From: Schlegelella_A sp965246805
Lineage (GTDB): Bacteria > Pseudomonadota > Gammaproteobacteria > Burkholderiales > Burkholderiaceae_C
DNA length: 64,000 nucleotides
NCBI GenBank assembly: GCA_965246805.1
Contig: CBDFFO010000009.1
Coordinates: 434,001-498,000, forward strand
Direction of reading: 5' to 3'
Both the position numbers and the translations under genes were made by a program. The notes below the pieces were generated by a model. The model saw only the letters and a list, made by a program, of their open reading frames with translations. It ran no database searches and was not told the origin of the DNA. Shown piece by piece: positions 25,651-35,500 of the stretch (position 1 is its first letter; each line of letters begins with the position of its first letter).

Positions 25651-27936
25651 TCACTTGCGGCGCACCGCGCGCACGCCGTCGACCCGCGCCACCTGCGCCA
25701 GTGCCGTCGCCAGGCGGTTCGCATCGGGCACCTCGACCGTGAACGTCATGAACGCGGTGCCGCCGGTGCCGTCGCGCACCGATTGCGTGTTCACACCCAC
25801 GACGTTCATCATCTCCTTGGCCAGCACTTCCGACACGTCGCGCAGAAGTCCGTGTCGATCGGTCGCTTCGATCTGCACGTCGACCGGATAGAGCGCCGTT
25901 TTCGCCGGATCGGGCGCCCCCCATGCGACCGGGATGACGCGCTCCGGCGCGCGCCTGGCCATGTCACGGAACGTCGTGCACGACGTTCGATGAACCGCGA
26001 CGCCCTTGCCACGTGTCACGTAACCTTCGATGCGATCGGGCGGCGCGGGCCTGCAACACCGCGCGAGGCTGGTGAGCAGCGAGCCCACGCCGACCACCAG
26101 CACGCCGCCCTGCTTCGACGGATCGGCGCTGCGCGACCGACGCAGCGGCACGCTGTCTTCATCGGGCGCGGGCTCGGCGGGCCGCAACAGCGTCTCGATG
26201 CTGCGCAACGAGAGTTCGTCCTTGCCGACCACTTCGAAGAGCGCGTCTGCGCTGCGAAAGCCAAGTAGCGCTGCGAGGTCGACGAGCTTCACCGCCGTCT
26301 TGCCTTCGCGCTGCAGCAGCTTTTCGACGGCTTCCCGGCCGCGCGCGACGGTGGCCCCTTGTGCTTGTGCGTTGAACCACGCGCGCACCTTGGTGCGCGA
26401 GCGGGCGCTCTGCATGAAGCCGAGCTCGGGGTTCAACCAGTCGAGCGACGGGCCGCCGTTCTTCGCCGCGATCACCTCGACGGTCTGCCCATTCTTCAGC
26501 GCGGTGTCGAGCGACACGATCGCGCCATCGACCTTGGCGCCGCGACAGCGATGCCCGAGCTCGGTGTGCACCGCATAGGCGAAGTCGATCGGCGTCGAGC
26601 CTGCCGTGAGCTCGACGATCGCGGCTTGCGGCGTGAACACGTAGATGCGGTCGTCGAAAACGGGCGTGGCAGCGCTCCCGCTCTCGACGGCATCGCCCTC
26701 GCCCGTCGTGACGAACTCACGCTGCCAAGCCAGCAGCTGGCGCAGCACCACCATGCGCGCCGCGGCCATGCGGGCGGCGTACTCGCTGGCCGACGCGTCG
26801 GCCGCGCGCACGCTGCCCGCCTTGCCGCCGCCTTCCTTGCTGCTCGCCTCCTTGTAGAGCCAGTGCGCCGACACGCCGTACTCGGCCTGATCGTGCATCT
26901 CGCGCGTCCGGATCTGAATCTCGACCGGCCTGCCGTCGGTGTCGATGACGACGGTGTGCAGCGAGCGATAGCCGTTCGGCTTCGGCTTCGCGATGTAGTC
27001 GTCGAACTCGCCGGTCACTGCCGGGTAGAGCGCGTGCACGCGGCCCAGCACGGCATAGCAGTTCGCGACGTCGTCGACGATCACGCGGAGCGCGCGAACG
27101 TCGTGAACGGCGTCGAACGCGAGGCGCTTGGCCTGCATCTTTTTCCAGATGCTGTAGATGTGCTTCGGCCGGCCCTGGACCTCGGCCTCCACGCCATGCG
27201 CAGCGAGATCGGCCGCGAGGCGCGCGCGCAAGGCGTCGACGTGCCGCTCACGCTCGTCACGCCTTTCATCGAGCAGCGCCGCGACGGCGCGATAGTCGTC
27301 CGGCTGCAGATAACGAAACGAGAGGTCCTCGAGCTCCCACTTGATCTGCCCGATGCCGAGGCGATTCGCGAGCGGCGCGAACACCTGCTGCGTTTCGGTC
27401 GCCACGTCGCGCGGGCACGGTGTCTTGCTCGCCGCGTGCCAGCGCAAGGTCTGCAAGCGCGAGGCGAGTCGCAGCAGCACGACGCGCAGGTCGTGCGAGA
27501 ACGCGAGCAACATCTTGCGGACCCGCTCGGTCTGGCGCGAGCGGGCGGCCTGATTCACGTTCGCGACCTGCGCTCCCTGGGCGGCTCGCTGGATCTGCAT
27601 CAACTGCCGTGCGTTCGACACGAGGCTGACCTGCGACGCACCGAACGCCTTGCCGATCACCTCGTCGGGCTTGCCGAGGTGGTCGGCTGCATAGATCAGA
27701 AACGAGGCGGCGCAGAGCGCTGGCGATGCACCGATGCCGCGCAGGATCTCGGCCACCGCATCGGCATGTCCGAGCGCGGGCTCGCCGCTGTCGAGCAGCT
27801 CGCCCACGAGCAAGGGCTCGGCGAACGACCGGGCGGACGCGACCTGCTGCACGTTGCCAACGGCTGCGGGCGCTTCGTCGACGAGCCGGACGATCGCCGC
27901 CACGTCGTCGCGGTGGCGCGGGCTCGCGGTTTTCAT
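25651..27936 (-). CDS. relA: RelA, (p)ppGpp synthetase
   Basis: From ATG 27936 the product is 761 residues. The N-terminal hydrolase domain is degenerate: the HDxxED metal motif is missing around FLIYAADHLG. The synthetase domain is intact, with GRPKHIYSIWKKMQAK and GEFDDYIAKPKPNGYRSLHT. The EFDD sequence marks monofunctional RelA rather than SpoT. TGS follows (AVHTELGHRCRGAKVDGAIV), and an ACT domain closes the protein. It makes ppGpp on stalled ribosomes. Its ATG overlaps the stop of the upstream hydrolase gene by 4 bases. The frame extends upstream to 28137 but without homology. Confidence 0.95.
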   Translation of the reverse strand: MKTASPRHRDDVAAIVRLVDEAPAAVGNVQQVASARSFAEPLLVGELLDSGEPALGHADAVAEILRGIGASPALCAASFLIYAADHLGKPDEVIGKAFGASQVSLVSNARQLMQIQRAAQGAQVANVNQAARSRQTERVRKMLLAFSHDLRVVLLRLASRLQTLRWHAASKTPCPRDVATETQQVFAPLANRLGIGQIKWELEDLSFRYLQPDDYRAVAALLDERRDERERHVDALRARLAADLAAHGVEAEVQGRPKHIYSIWKKMQAKRLAFDAVHDVRALRVIVDDVANCYAVLGRVHALYPAVTGEFDDYIAKPKPNGYRSLHTVVIDTDGRPVEIQIRTREMHDQAEYGVSAHWLYKEASSKEGGGKAGSVRAADASASEYAARMAAARMVVLRQLLAWQREFVTTGEGDAVESGSAATPVFDDRIYVFTPQAAIVELTAGSTPIDFAYAVHTELGHRCRGAKVDGAIVSLDTALKNGQTVEVIAAKNGGPSLDWLNPELGFMQSARSRTKVRAWFNAQAQGATVARGREAVEKLLQREGKTAVKLVDLAALLGFRSADALFEVVGKDELSLRSIETLLRPAEPAPDEDSVPLRRSRSADPSKQGGVLVVGVGSLLTSLARCCRPAPPDRIEGYVTRGKGVAVHRTSCTTFRDMARRAPERVIPVAWGAPDPAKTALYPVDVQIEATDRHGLLRDVSEVLAKEMMNVVGVNTQSVRDGTGGTAFMTFTVEVPDANRLATALAQVARVDGVRAVRRK

Positions 27937-28829
27937 GGTGCCAGCAGGAACTCCCGCACGATGGCGATTTGTTCGGCGGCCAGCAGGGTAGGCGCGTGGC
28001 CCACTCCGGGCAACTCGCGCAAGGTCGCGTTCGGCCCGCGCTGCGTCATCGCGTGCGCGGTGGCCGGCGAGAGCAAGTCCGACTCGGCACCACGGATCAG
28101 CAGGGTCGGCGCGCGGATCGCGTCGTACGCGGCCCATGCCATCGCTTCACCGGCCGACGCCATCTCGGGCGTCGCCGCGCGAAACGGTGCCGCGATCGCC
28201 GGGTCGTAATGCAGCTTCCAGCCCGGTCCGCTCGCGGTGTCGTCGGCGACCAGCATCGGCTTGGTGAGGGCGAGCCACTGCTCGCGCGTATGCGGGCCGA
28301 AGCCCTTCGAGATGCCGAGCAGGTAGTCGGCCGCCTCGTCGATGGTGGGCCACCGCATCGGCAAGCCGAGATAGCTCCCGATGCGCACCAGCGACGACGA
28401 CTCGATCGTCGGACCGATGTCGTTCAACACCAACCGACGAATCGGCGACGGCAGGAGCGACGCGAGCCCCATGCCGATCAGGCCGCCCATCGACGTGCCG
28501 ACCCAGTCGACACGCTCGACATCGAGACGCGCGAGGAGCGTCACCATGTCCGCCACGTAGAACGGGACCTGGTAGCCCATCGGGTCGGCGAGCCAATCCG
28601 ATTGGCCGCGCCCGACGACGTCGGGACAGACCACGCGGTACTGGTCGGCGAGTGCCGAAGCGAGCGCATCGAAGTCGCGGCTTTGGCGCGACAGGCCATG
28701 CACACAAACCACGACGCGCGTGTTCCTCGGGTCGCCCCACTCCCAGTACGCGAACCGGTGCAGCCCGCTTGCACGCATGACGCGCACGTGAGACAGACGC
28801 GGGCCGGGTTCGGTGCTGAGCGAGTTCAT
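27933..28829 (-). CDS. Alpha/beta hydrolase
   Basis: The 298-residue product has the alpha/beta hydrolase fold. The HGL oxyanion region is in VVVCVHGLSRQSRDFD, the nucleophile elbow is GTSMGGLIGMGLASL, and a C-terminal GVGHAPTL supplies the catalytic His. Substrate is unknown. Homologues are often annotated as esterases or haloperoxidase-like hydrolases. It is coupled to relA by an ATGA overlap, which implies co-expression. The upstream 214-base spacer to the divergent response regulator contains no other recognisable element. Confidence 0.85.
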   Translation of the reverse strand: MNSLSTEPGPRLSHVRVMRASGLHRFAYWEWGDPRNTRVVVCVHGLSRQSRDFDALASALADQYRVVCPDVVGRGQSDWLADPMGYQVPFYVADMVTLLARLDVERVDWVGTSMGGLIGMGLASLLPSPIRRLVLNDIGPTIESSSLVRIGSYLGLPMRWPTIDEAADYLLGISKGFGPHTREQWLALTKPMLVADDTASGPGWKLHYDPAIAAPFRAATPEMASAGEAMAWAAYDAIRAPTLLIRGAESDLLSPATAHAMTQRGPNATLRELPGVGHAPTLLAAEQIAIVREFLLAP

Positions 28830-29043
28830 GAGGAAGGTGATCCGGGAGTTCGATGGCGTGGTCTCAAGGGCTCGGATGCAGGGTTGGGCGCGTCGATCGG
28901 GTGTTCATCATCGCGCGGCGCCATAAAGAAGTGCGAGGCACATCACGAATACCGGGCATGGGCGCCTGTAAAAAGGTTGTCATGGGGTTCCGCGGGCCCG
29001 GAAACCTGCGCAGAATCAGGGCTGTTACATATCGAGGCCGCGG

Positions 29044-29778
29044 ATGAACACAGCCACCAACGCACGTCCGGACCGGATCGTCGTCGTCGACGATGATGCC
29101 CGCATTCGGGACCTGCTCCGACGCTACCTCACGCAGGAAGGCTTCGAAGTTCTGCTCGCGGAGGACGCCAAGGCGCTGAACCGCCTGTTGATGCGTGAGA
29201 CCGTGCACCTGATCGTTCTCGATCTGATGCTGCCCGGCGAAGACGGCCTCTCCATCTGTCGACGCCTGCGCGCCGCCAGCGATGCAACGCCGATCATCAT
29301 GTTGACGGCCAAGGTCGAAGACGTCGACCGAATCGTCGGCCTTGAGGTCGGCGCCGACGATTACCTGCCGAAGCCCTTCAACCCGCGCGAGCTGCTCGCG
29401 CGCATCCATGCGGTGCTGCGCCGTCGCCCGGTGGTCGAAGCCCCCGGCGCGCCGGCGCTCGACGCGCAGACCGTGACCTTCGGCCCGTTCACGTTCGACC
29501 TGGCATTGCGCCGGCTCTGGAAAGACGGCGAGCAGATCGCGCTCACGACCGGCGAGTTCTCGATGTTGAAGGCGCTTGTGCGCCACCCGCGTCACCCGCT
29601 CTCGCGCGACAAGCTCGCCCAGCTTGCACGCGGCCGTGAGTTCGAGCCATTCGACCGCAGCCTCGATGTGCAGATCTCGCGCCTGCGCAAGATGATCGAA
29701 CCCGACCCGGCGCAGCCGCGCTACATCCAGACCGTCTGGGGCGTGGGCTACGTGTTCGTGCCGGACGGCGCCGCCTGA
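29044..29778 (+). CDS. ompR: OmpR-family response regulator
   Basis: The 244-residue product has a receiver domain with Asp60 in LIVLDLMLPGEDG, then Lys in YLPKPFNPREL. The winged-helix DNA-binding domain is recognisable by LTTGEFSMLKALVRHPRHPL, SLDVQISRLRKMIEPDP and TVWGVGYVF. It closely resembles OmpR of gamma- and betaproteobacteria. The adjacent kinase is EnvZ-like, so an osmotic or acid-stress role is likely. The stop overlaps the presumed kinase start. The symbol is by similarity. Confidence 0.88.
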   Translation: MNTATNARPDRIVVVDDDARIRDLLRRYLTQEGFEVLLAEDAKALNRLLMRETVHLIVLDLMLPGEDGLSICRRLRAASDATPIIMLTAKVEDVDRIVGLEVGADDYLPKPFNPRELLARIHAVLRRRPVVEAPGAPALDAQTVTFGPFTFDLALRRLWKDGEQIALTTGEFSMLKALVRHPRHPLSRDKLAQLARGREFEPFDRSLDVQISRLRKMIEPDPAQPRYIQTVWGVGYVFVPDGAA

Positions 29779-31226
29779 GCCCGCCACCTGCACCCCGGCG
29801 CGGCCACCGCTCACGCCGACGCGAACAAACGCCCGGCAGCCGCATCGGCTTCTCGGATACCCTGCCCGCCGCCGCGCACGACAATGTCGTTCTCGCCATC
29901 GCGCGCAGGTTCGGTGCGCTGAGCCTCTTCTGGCGCACGTTCTTCCTGCTCTCGCTGCTGCTCTCGGCCGGCATCTTCGCCTGGCAGCAGACGTTTCGCG
30001 CGCTCGAATTCGAACCGCGCGCGCTGCAGTCGGCGCAGCAGGTCGCGAGCGTCGTCGAACTCACGCGTTCGGCGTTGCAAGGAAGCGATGCCATCAACCG
30101 CGTGGTGCTTGCCCGCAGCGTCTCCAAGCTGAACGCGATCAAGCTGGTGCCCCGGCAATCGAGCGACCAATTGGAGCCTTACGACGCCGATCGGGAATCG
30201 AAGACGATCGAGCAAGAGCTGCGCAACCTGCTCGGTGCCGACACCCTCGTCGCGCGCTCGGTGAACGGCACGCCGGGCGTCTGGGTCGGCTTCACGGTCG
30301 AGAAGCAGCCGTACTGGCTGAAGGCCGATCCGCCGCCGGTCGGGCATCAGTCGATCGGCACGGTGCTGCTGTGGGTCAGCGCCGCGCTGGCTGCGACCGT
30401 GCTCGGGTCGGCGGCAATCGCGCGGCTCATCAACCGCCCGCTGAAAGCGCTTTCGTTCGCGGCCACGCGCATCCGCGAAGGCGAGTACGACTCGCGACTC
30501 GACGAGACCATCGCGACGAGCGAGATCCGGCAGGTCAACATGGGCTTCAACCGGATGGCGCGCGAACTCGCGAAGGTCGAGCAGGACCGGGCGGTGATGC
30601 TCGCCGGCATCTCGCACGACCTGCGCACGCCACTCGCGCGCTTGCGGCTCGAAGCCGAGATGAGTGTGCAGGACGAGGAGGCGAAGGCCAACATCGCGCT
30701 CGACATCGACCAACTCGACGCAATCATCGACAAGTTCATGGACTACGCGCGGCCCGGTGAGGTGAAGCTCGTGCCGGTGAACGCGGCGACCGTCGTGAGC
30801 CGCGAAGCCGCGGCCTTTCGAGACACGAGCCAGATGCGAATTTCTTCGAAGGTCGCAAGTGACACGCGGGTCATGGCCGACAACGTCGAACTCGGCCGCG
30901 TGATGCAGAACCTCTTCGAGAATGCAAGGCGCTACGGCCGCTCAACCGATACCGGCATCGCGCGCGTGCTGGTCACCAACGCGCGGGTCGATTCATGGGT
31001 GATCCTGACCGTGCGCGATCATGGTCAGGGGGTCGACCCGGCAAAGCTCGATCAACTGACGACGCCGTTCTTTCGAGGCGACGCCGCCCGCACCGCAGCG
31101 ACCGGCGCGGGCCTCGGCCTCGCGATCGTCGAGAAGGCGGTGCAGCGGATGGGCGGGGCGCTGGAACTGGCGAATGCGGCCGATGGCGGTTTGCTGGCGC
31201 ACATTCGCCTGAAGCGGGCGCGCTAG
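29775..31226 (+). CDS. envZ: EnvZ-like sensor histidine kinase (start uncertain)
   Basis: The frame encodes TM1 (FFLLSLLLSAGIFAW) at about 29925-29990, a periplasmic loop, TM2 (GTVLLWVSAALAATVLGSAA), HAMP (RLINRPLKALSF), HisKA with MLAGISHDLRTPLARLRLEA, and HATPase with RDHGQGVDP and GLGLAIVEKA. No ATG, GTG or TTG occurs in frame before TM1, and the first TTG is at 30075, after it. CTG at 29775 overlaps the regulator stop as CTGA, the same coupling pattern seen elsewhere here, so I use it. CTG at 29862 or 29919 is also possible. Without upstream sequence the protein would lose TM1. Confidence 0.82.
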   Translation: MSPPPAPRRGHRSRRREQTPGSRIGFSDTLPAAAHDNVVLAIARRFGALSLFWRTFFLLSLLLSAGIFAWQQTFRALEFEPRALQSAQQVASVVELTRSALQGSDAINRVVLARSVSKLNAIKLVPRQSSDQLEPYDADRESKTIEQELRNLLGADTLVARSVNGTPGVWVGFTVEKQPYWLKADPPPVGHQSIGTVLLWVSAALAATVLGSAAIARLINRPLKALSFAATRIREGEYDSRLDETIATSEIRQVNMGFNRMARELAKVEQDRAVMLAGISHDLRTPLARLRLEAEMSVQDEEAKANIALDIDQLDAIIDKFMDYARPGEVKLVPVNAATVVSREAAAFRDTSQMRISSKVASDTRVMADNVELGRVMQNLFENARRYGRSTDTGIARVLVTNARVDSWVILTVRDHGQGVDPAKLDQLTTPFFRGDAARTAATGAGLGLAIVEKAVQRMGGALELANAADGGLLAHIRLKRAR

Positions 31227-31248
31227 CGAAGCCGGACTCGAGCCCGTC

Positions 31249-31743
31249 TCACTTCCAGAGCAGGCAGACCGCGCGCGCCTCGATCGCGGCGCCCTTACCC
31301 ACCGGGCCTATCTTCTCGGCGGTCTTCGCCTTCACGCTGACCTGATCGATCGGCACGATCAACGCCCGCGCGATGCAGCCACGCATCGCCGTGATGTAGG
31401 GCGCCATCTTGGGCGCCTGGGCGATCACGGTGCTGTCGACGTTGCCGATCTCCCAGCCGGCCATCTTCACGCGGCGCGCGGCTTCGGCGAGCAACGCGAG
31501 TGAATCGGCGCCGCGGTACTGCGCGTCGGTGTCGGGGAAGTGGAAGCCGATGTCGCCGAGTGCGGACGCGCCGAAGAGAGCATCGGTGATGGCGTGGCAG
31601 AGCGCATCGGCGTCCGAATGGCCCATCAGGCCGTGACTGTGGGGGATCTCGACGCCTCCGAGCACGAGCCGGCGGCCGGCGACGAGCGCGTGCACGTCCC
31701 AGCCCTCGCCGACGCGCCAATGGCCGGTCCTCGCCTTCAACAT
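31249..31743 (-). CDS. ispF: IspF, 2-C-methyl-D-erythritol 2,4-cyclodiphosphate synthase
   Basis: A 164-residue protein with the IspF metal site GWDVHALVAGRRLVLGG and the active-site loop HGLMGHSDADALCHAITDAL, plus DIGFHFPDTDAQYRGADSL. It forms the cyclic diphosphate in the MEP isoprenoid route. The ispD stop lies 7 bases inside its start, so the two enzymes of consecutive steps are coupled. It converges with the kinase gene. Confidence 0.96.
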   Translation of the reverse strand: MLKARTGHWRVGEGWDVHALVAGRRLVLGGVEIPHSHGLMGHSDADALCHAITDALFGASALGDIGFHFPDTDAQYRGADSLALLAEAARRVKMAGWEIGNVDSTVIAQAPKMAPYITAMRGCIARALIVPIDQVSVKAKTAEKIGPVGKGAAIEARAVCLLWK

Positions 31744-32435
31744 GTACGGCTCTCCAGCAGTCGGGCTGCGAGTGAGAAATCGCCCGGATGGGTGACCTTG
31801 AAGTTCTCGAGCGAACCCTCGACGAGCAACGGCGCGTGACCGAGCGCTTCAATCGCACTCGATTCGTCGGTCACGTCGGCGCCGGCTTCGCGCAGCGCTT
31901 CGCGCAGCATGCCGATGCGAAACATCTGCGGTGTCTGCGCGAGCCATTTGGCGTTGCGGTCGATCGTCGACACGATGCGTCCGGCGCGTTCGGATTTCAG
32001 CGTGTCGGCCAGCCGCAGCGCCAGCAATCCGCCTACGGCGTCGTGCCGGCAGGCGTCGATCAACGCGTCGACCCATTCGGCGCGCACCAGGCAACGCGCG
32101 GCGTCGTGCACCAGCACCCAGTCGTCGGGCGCCGCACCGAGCCGCAGCAACTCATCGAGGCCGTTCGCCACCGTGCGGGCGCGCGAGCCGCCGCCGCCGT
32201 CGAAACTGAGAAGGTTCGACGCCGTGGCGCTCACGACGCGCCTGAACGTGGTGTCGCCGGGCGCGAGCACCACCAACACGGTCTGCAGCCGCGTCACCCC
32301 GGCGAGCGCCGCCAGCGTGTGAGCGATCATCGTGCGGCCGTGGATCACCACGTACTGCTTGGCCACCGACCCGGCGGCCCTCGAACCGGTGCCGGCGCAC
32401 GGCACGAGCGCATGGCAACGTGCGGGCTCGGTCAT
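31737..32435 (-). CDS. ispD: IspD, 2-C-methyl-D-erythritol 4-phosphate cytidylyltransferase
   Basis: A 232-residue nucleotidyltransferase. The CTP-binding loop PCAGTGSRAAGSVAKQYVVI, WVLVHDAARCLV and TPQMFRIGMLREAL match IspD. It transfers CMP to methylerythritol phosphate in the MEP pathway. The usual VHDAARP motif has Cys in place of Pro here. It is divergent from mfd, whose putative -10 box lies in the spacer. Confidence 0.95.
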   Translation of the reverse strand: MTEPARCHALVPCAGTGSRAAGSVAKQYVVIHGRTMIAHTLAALAGVTRLQTVLVVLAPGDTTFRRVVSATASNLLSFDGGGGSRARTVANGLDELLRLGAAPDDWVLVHDAARCLVRAEWVDALIDACRHDAVGGLLALRLADTLKSERAGRIVSTIDRNAKWLAQTPQMFRIGMLREALREAGADVTDESSAIEALGHAPLLVEGSLENFKVTHPGDFSLAARLLESRTC

Positions 32436-32502
32436 CGACGGGAGCGCGGATTCATCGGCCCCGAGTCTAGGTCCTGCGCGAGCGTGGGGCGCGACGCTTC
32501 CC

Positions 32503-32508
32503 TACAAT
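32503..32508 (+). promoter_or_regulatory. Possible -10 element of mfd
   Basis: TACAAT lies 91 bases upstream of the mfd start in the spacer between divergent ispD and mfd. No good -35 was seen. Confidence 0.35.
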
Positions 32509-32598
32509 CGAAGACGCTGCCTCGCTGCACTCGCCGCGGGGCTTTTGCTTGTGCACCGCACGTGGCTCGCCGCTTGCCGATCGACGCTCCGACGACCC

Positions 32599-35500
32599 AT
32601 GTTCCTGCCTTCGCTCTCACCCGGAAAACGTTTCACGCTGCCGCGCCCGGCGGGCTCAGCCGATGCCTTGCTGCTGGCGCGGTTTGCCGAGGCGAACGCG
32701 GCCGAGAAAAAAATCACCGCGATCGTCACCGCCGAGCCCGCCGACGCGCAGCGTCTCGAAGACGAGCTCGCGTTCTTCGCACCCGACCTGCGCGTGGCCG
32801 TGTTCCCCGACTGGGAGACGCTGCCCTACGACACCTTCTCACCCCACCAGGACCTGATCTCCGAACGGCTGGCCACGCTTTGGCGCATTCGCCAGAACGA
32901 TGTCGACGTGGTGTTGATGCCGGCCTCGACCGCGCTGGTTCGCCTCGCGCCGCCGAGCTTCCTCGCGGCCTACACGTTCAACTTCAAGCAGCGGCAGCGG
33001 CTCGACGAAGCAGCCCTCAAAGGCCAGCTCACGCTCGCTGGCTACACGCACGTCGCGCAGGTCGTCTCGCCCGGCGAATACGCCGTGCGCGGGGGCCTGA
33101 TCGACCTCTACCCAATGGGTTCGGCGGTGCCCTACCGCGTCGACCTGTTCGGCGACGAGGTCGAGTCGATCCGCACCTTCGATCCCGACACGCAGCGCAG
33201 CCTCTACCCAGTGCCCGAGGTGCGCATGCTGCCCGGCCGCGAGTTCCCGATGGACGAAGAGGCGCGTGCGGCCTTTCGGGCGCGTTGGCGCGAGCGCATC
33301 GACGGCGACCCGACGAAGGTGCGCGTCTACAAGGACATCGGCGCCGGCATCGCGACGGCCGGCATCGAGTACTACCTGCCGCTCTTCTTCGACGCCACCG
33401 CGACCCTCTTCGATTACTTCTCCGGCCCGGCCGCGCTAGTGCTGCACGGCGAAGTCGACGACGCGCTGAAGCGCTTCTGGGCCGATACGCGCGAGCGGCA
33501 TCGCTTCCTGCAGCACGACCCCGAGCGTCCGATCTTAGCGCCCGACGCGATCTATCTGTCGCCCGATCAGTTCTTCACGCTCGCCAACGAACGCGCGACG
33601 CTCTCGGTGCGCGGAGCCGAACCGAGCCCTTGGGCCGCGACCTTGCCCGACCTCTCCGTGAACCGTGGCGCGCCCGAACCGCTGCAACGCCTGAAGGCCC
33701 ACATCGGCGCGACACCGCACCGCGTGTTGATCGTGGCCGAGAGCGAAGGCCGCCGCGAGAGCCTGCTCGAACTGCTGCGCGACAGCGCGATCGAGCCGCC
33801 GACCGTATCGTCGCTGGTCGAATTCGCGGGCGCGCAAGAGCGTTTCGCGATCGCCGTCGCTCCGTTGGCCGAAGGCTTTGTGTGGATCGAAGGCGAACCA
33901 CGCGACGCGATCGAGTTCGTCACCGAGACCGAGCTCTTCGCGACCTCGCCGAGCACGCGCCGGCGGCGTCGACAGGAAGCGACCAGCGACGTCAACGCGC
34001 TGATCAAGGACCTGGCGGAGCTGAAGGTCGGCGATCCGGTTGTGCATGTGAACCACGGCATCGGCCGTTACGTCGGCCTCGCGAGCATCAACCTCGATGA
34101 GGTCGAAGGCGGCGCGAGCGAGTTCCTAGAGCTCGAGTACGCCGACAAGGCGACGCTCTACGTGCCGGTCGCGCAACTCCATCTGATCGCGCGATACACC
34201 GGCGTGAGTGCGGAGGAAGCGCCGCTGCACAGACTGGGGTCGGGCCAATGGGAAAAGGCGCGCCGCAAGGCCGCCGAGCAGGTGCGCGACACCGCTGCCG
34301 AGCTGCTCGACCTCTACGCCCGCCGTGCCGCCCGCGAAGGCTTCGCGTTCCGCTTCCAGCCGCACGACTACGAAGCTTTCGCCGCGAGCTTCGGCTTCGA
34401 GGAAACGCCCGATCAGCACGCGGCCATCCACGCCGTGATCCAGGACATGATCTCGCCGATGCCGATGGATCGGCTCATCTGCGGCGACGTGGGCTTCGGC
34501 AAGACCGAGGTGGCCTTGCGGGCCGCGTTCGTCGCGGTCACCGGCGGCAAGCAGGTCGCAATCCTCGCGCCGACGACCTTGCTCGCCGAACAGCACTACC
34601 AGAACATCGCCGATCGTTTCGGCAAGTGGCCGATCAAGGTCGGTGAACTGTCGCGATTCCGGTCGCCGAAGGAAGTGAAGGCGACGCTCGCAGGGTTGGC
34701 CGACGGCACGGTCGACATCGTCGTCGGCACCCACAAGCTCATCAGCCAGGACGTGCACTTCGCGCGCCTCGGCCTGCTCATCATCGACGAGGAGCACCGC
34801 TTCGGCGTGCGCCACAAGGAAGCGATCAAGGCCATGCGCGCGGAGGTCGACGTGCTCACACTCACCGCGACGCCAATCCCGCGCACGCTCGGCATGGCGC
34901 TCGAAGGCCTGCGCGACCTCTCGGTGATCGCGACCGCGCCGCAGCGCCGCCTCGCAATCAAGACCTTCGTGCGCAACGAGGCGAGCGGCACGATCCGCGA
35001 AGCCGTGCTGCGCGAGTTGAAGCGTGGCGGCCAGGTCTACTTCCTGCACAACGACGTGCAGACGATCGAACATCGCCGCGAGACCCTGCAGGCGCTGGTT
35101 CCCGAAGCGCGCATCGCGGTCGCGCATGGCCAGATGCCGGAACGCGAACTCGAGCGCGTGATGCGCGACTTCGTCGGCCAGCGCCACAACGTGCTGCTCT
35201 GCTCGACGATCATCGAGACCGGCATCGACGTTCCGAGCGCGAACACCATCGTGATCTCGCGCGCCGACAAGTTCGGTCTGGCGCAGTTGCATCAATTGCG
35301 CGGCCGGGTCGGGCGCTCGCATCACCAGGCGTATGCGTACCTGCTGGTGCCCGATGTCGAAGCGCTGACGCGGCAGGCCTCGCAACGGCTGGAAGCGATC
35401 CAGCAGATGGAGGAGCTCGGCTCCGGCTTCTACCTCGCGATGCACGACCTCGAGATCCGCGGCACCGGCGAAGTGCTGGGCGACAAGCAGAGCGGCAACA

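Noticed and set aside
28830..29043. Open frame of 64 codons in the spacer before the OmpR-type gene
   Set aside because: No homology or ribosome-binding site, and it runs into the regulator gene. More likely leader sequence.
32332..32598. In-frame extension upstream of mfd
   Set aside because: It overlaps the ispD start and has no family similarity. ATG 32599 gives the expected Mfd N-terminus.
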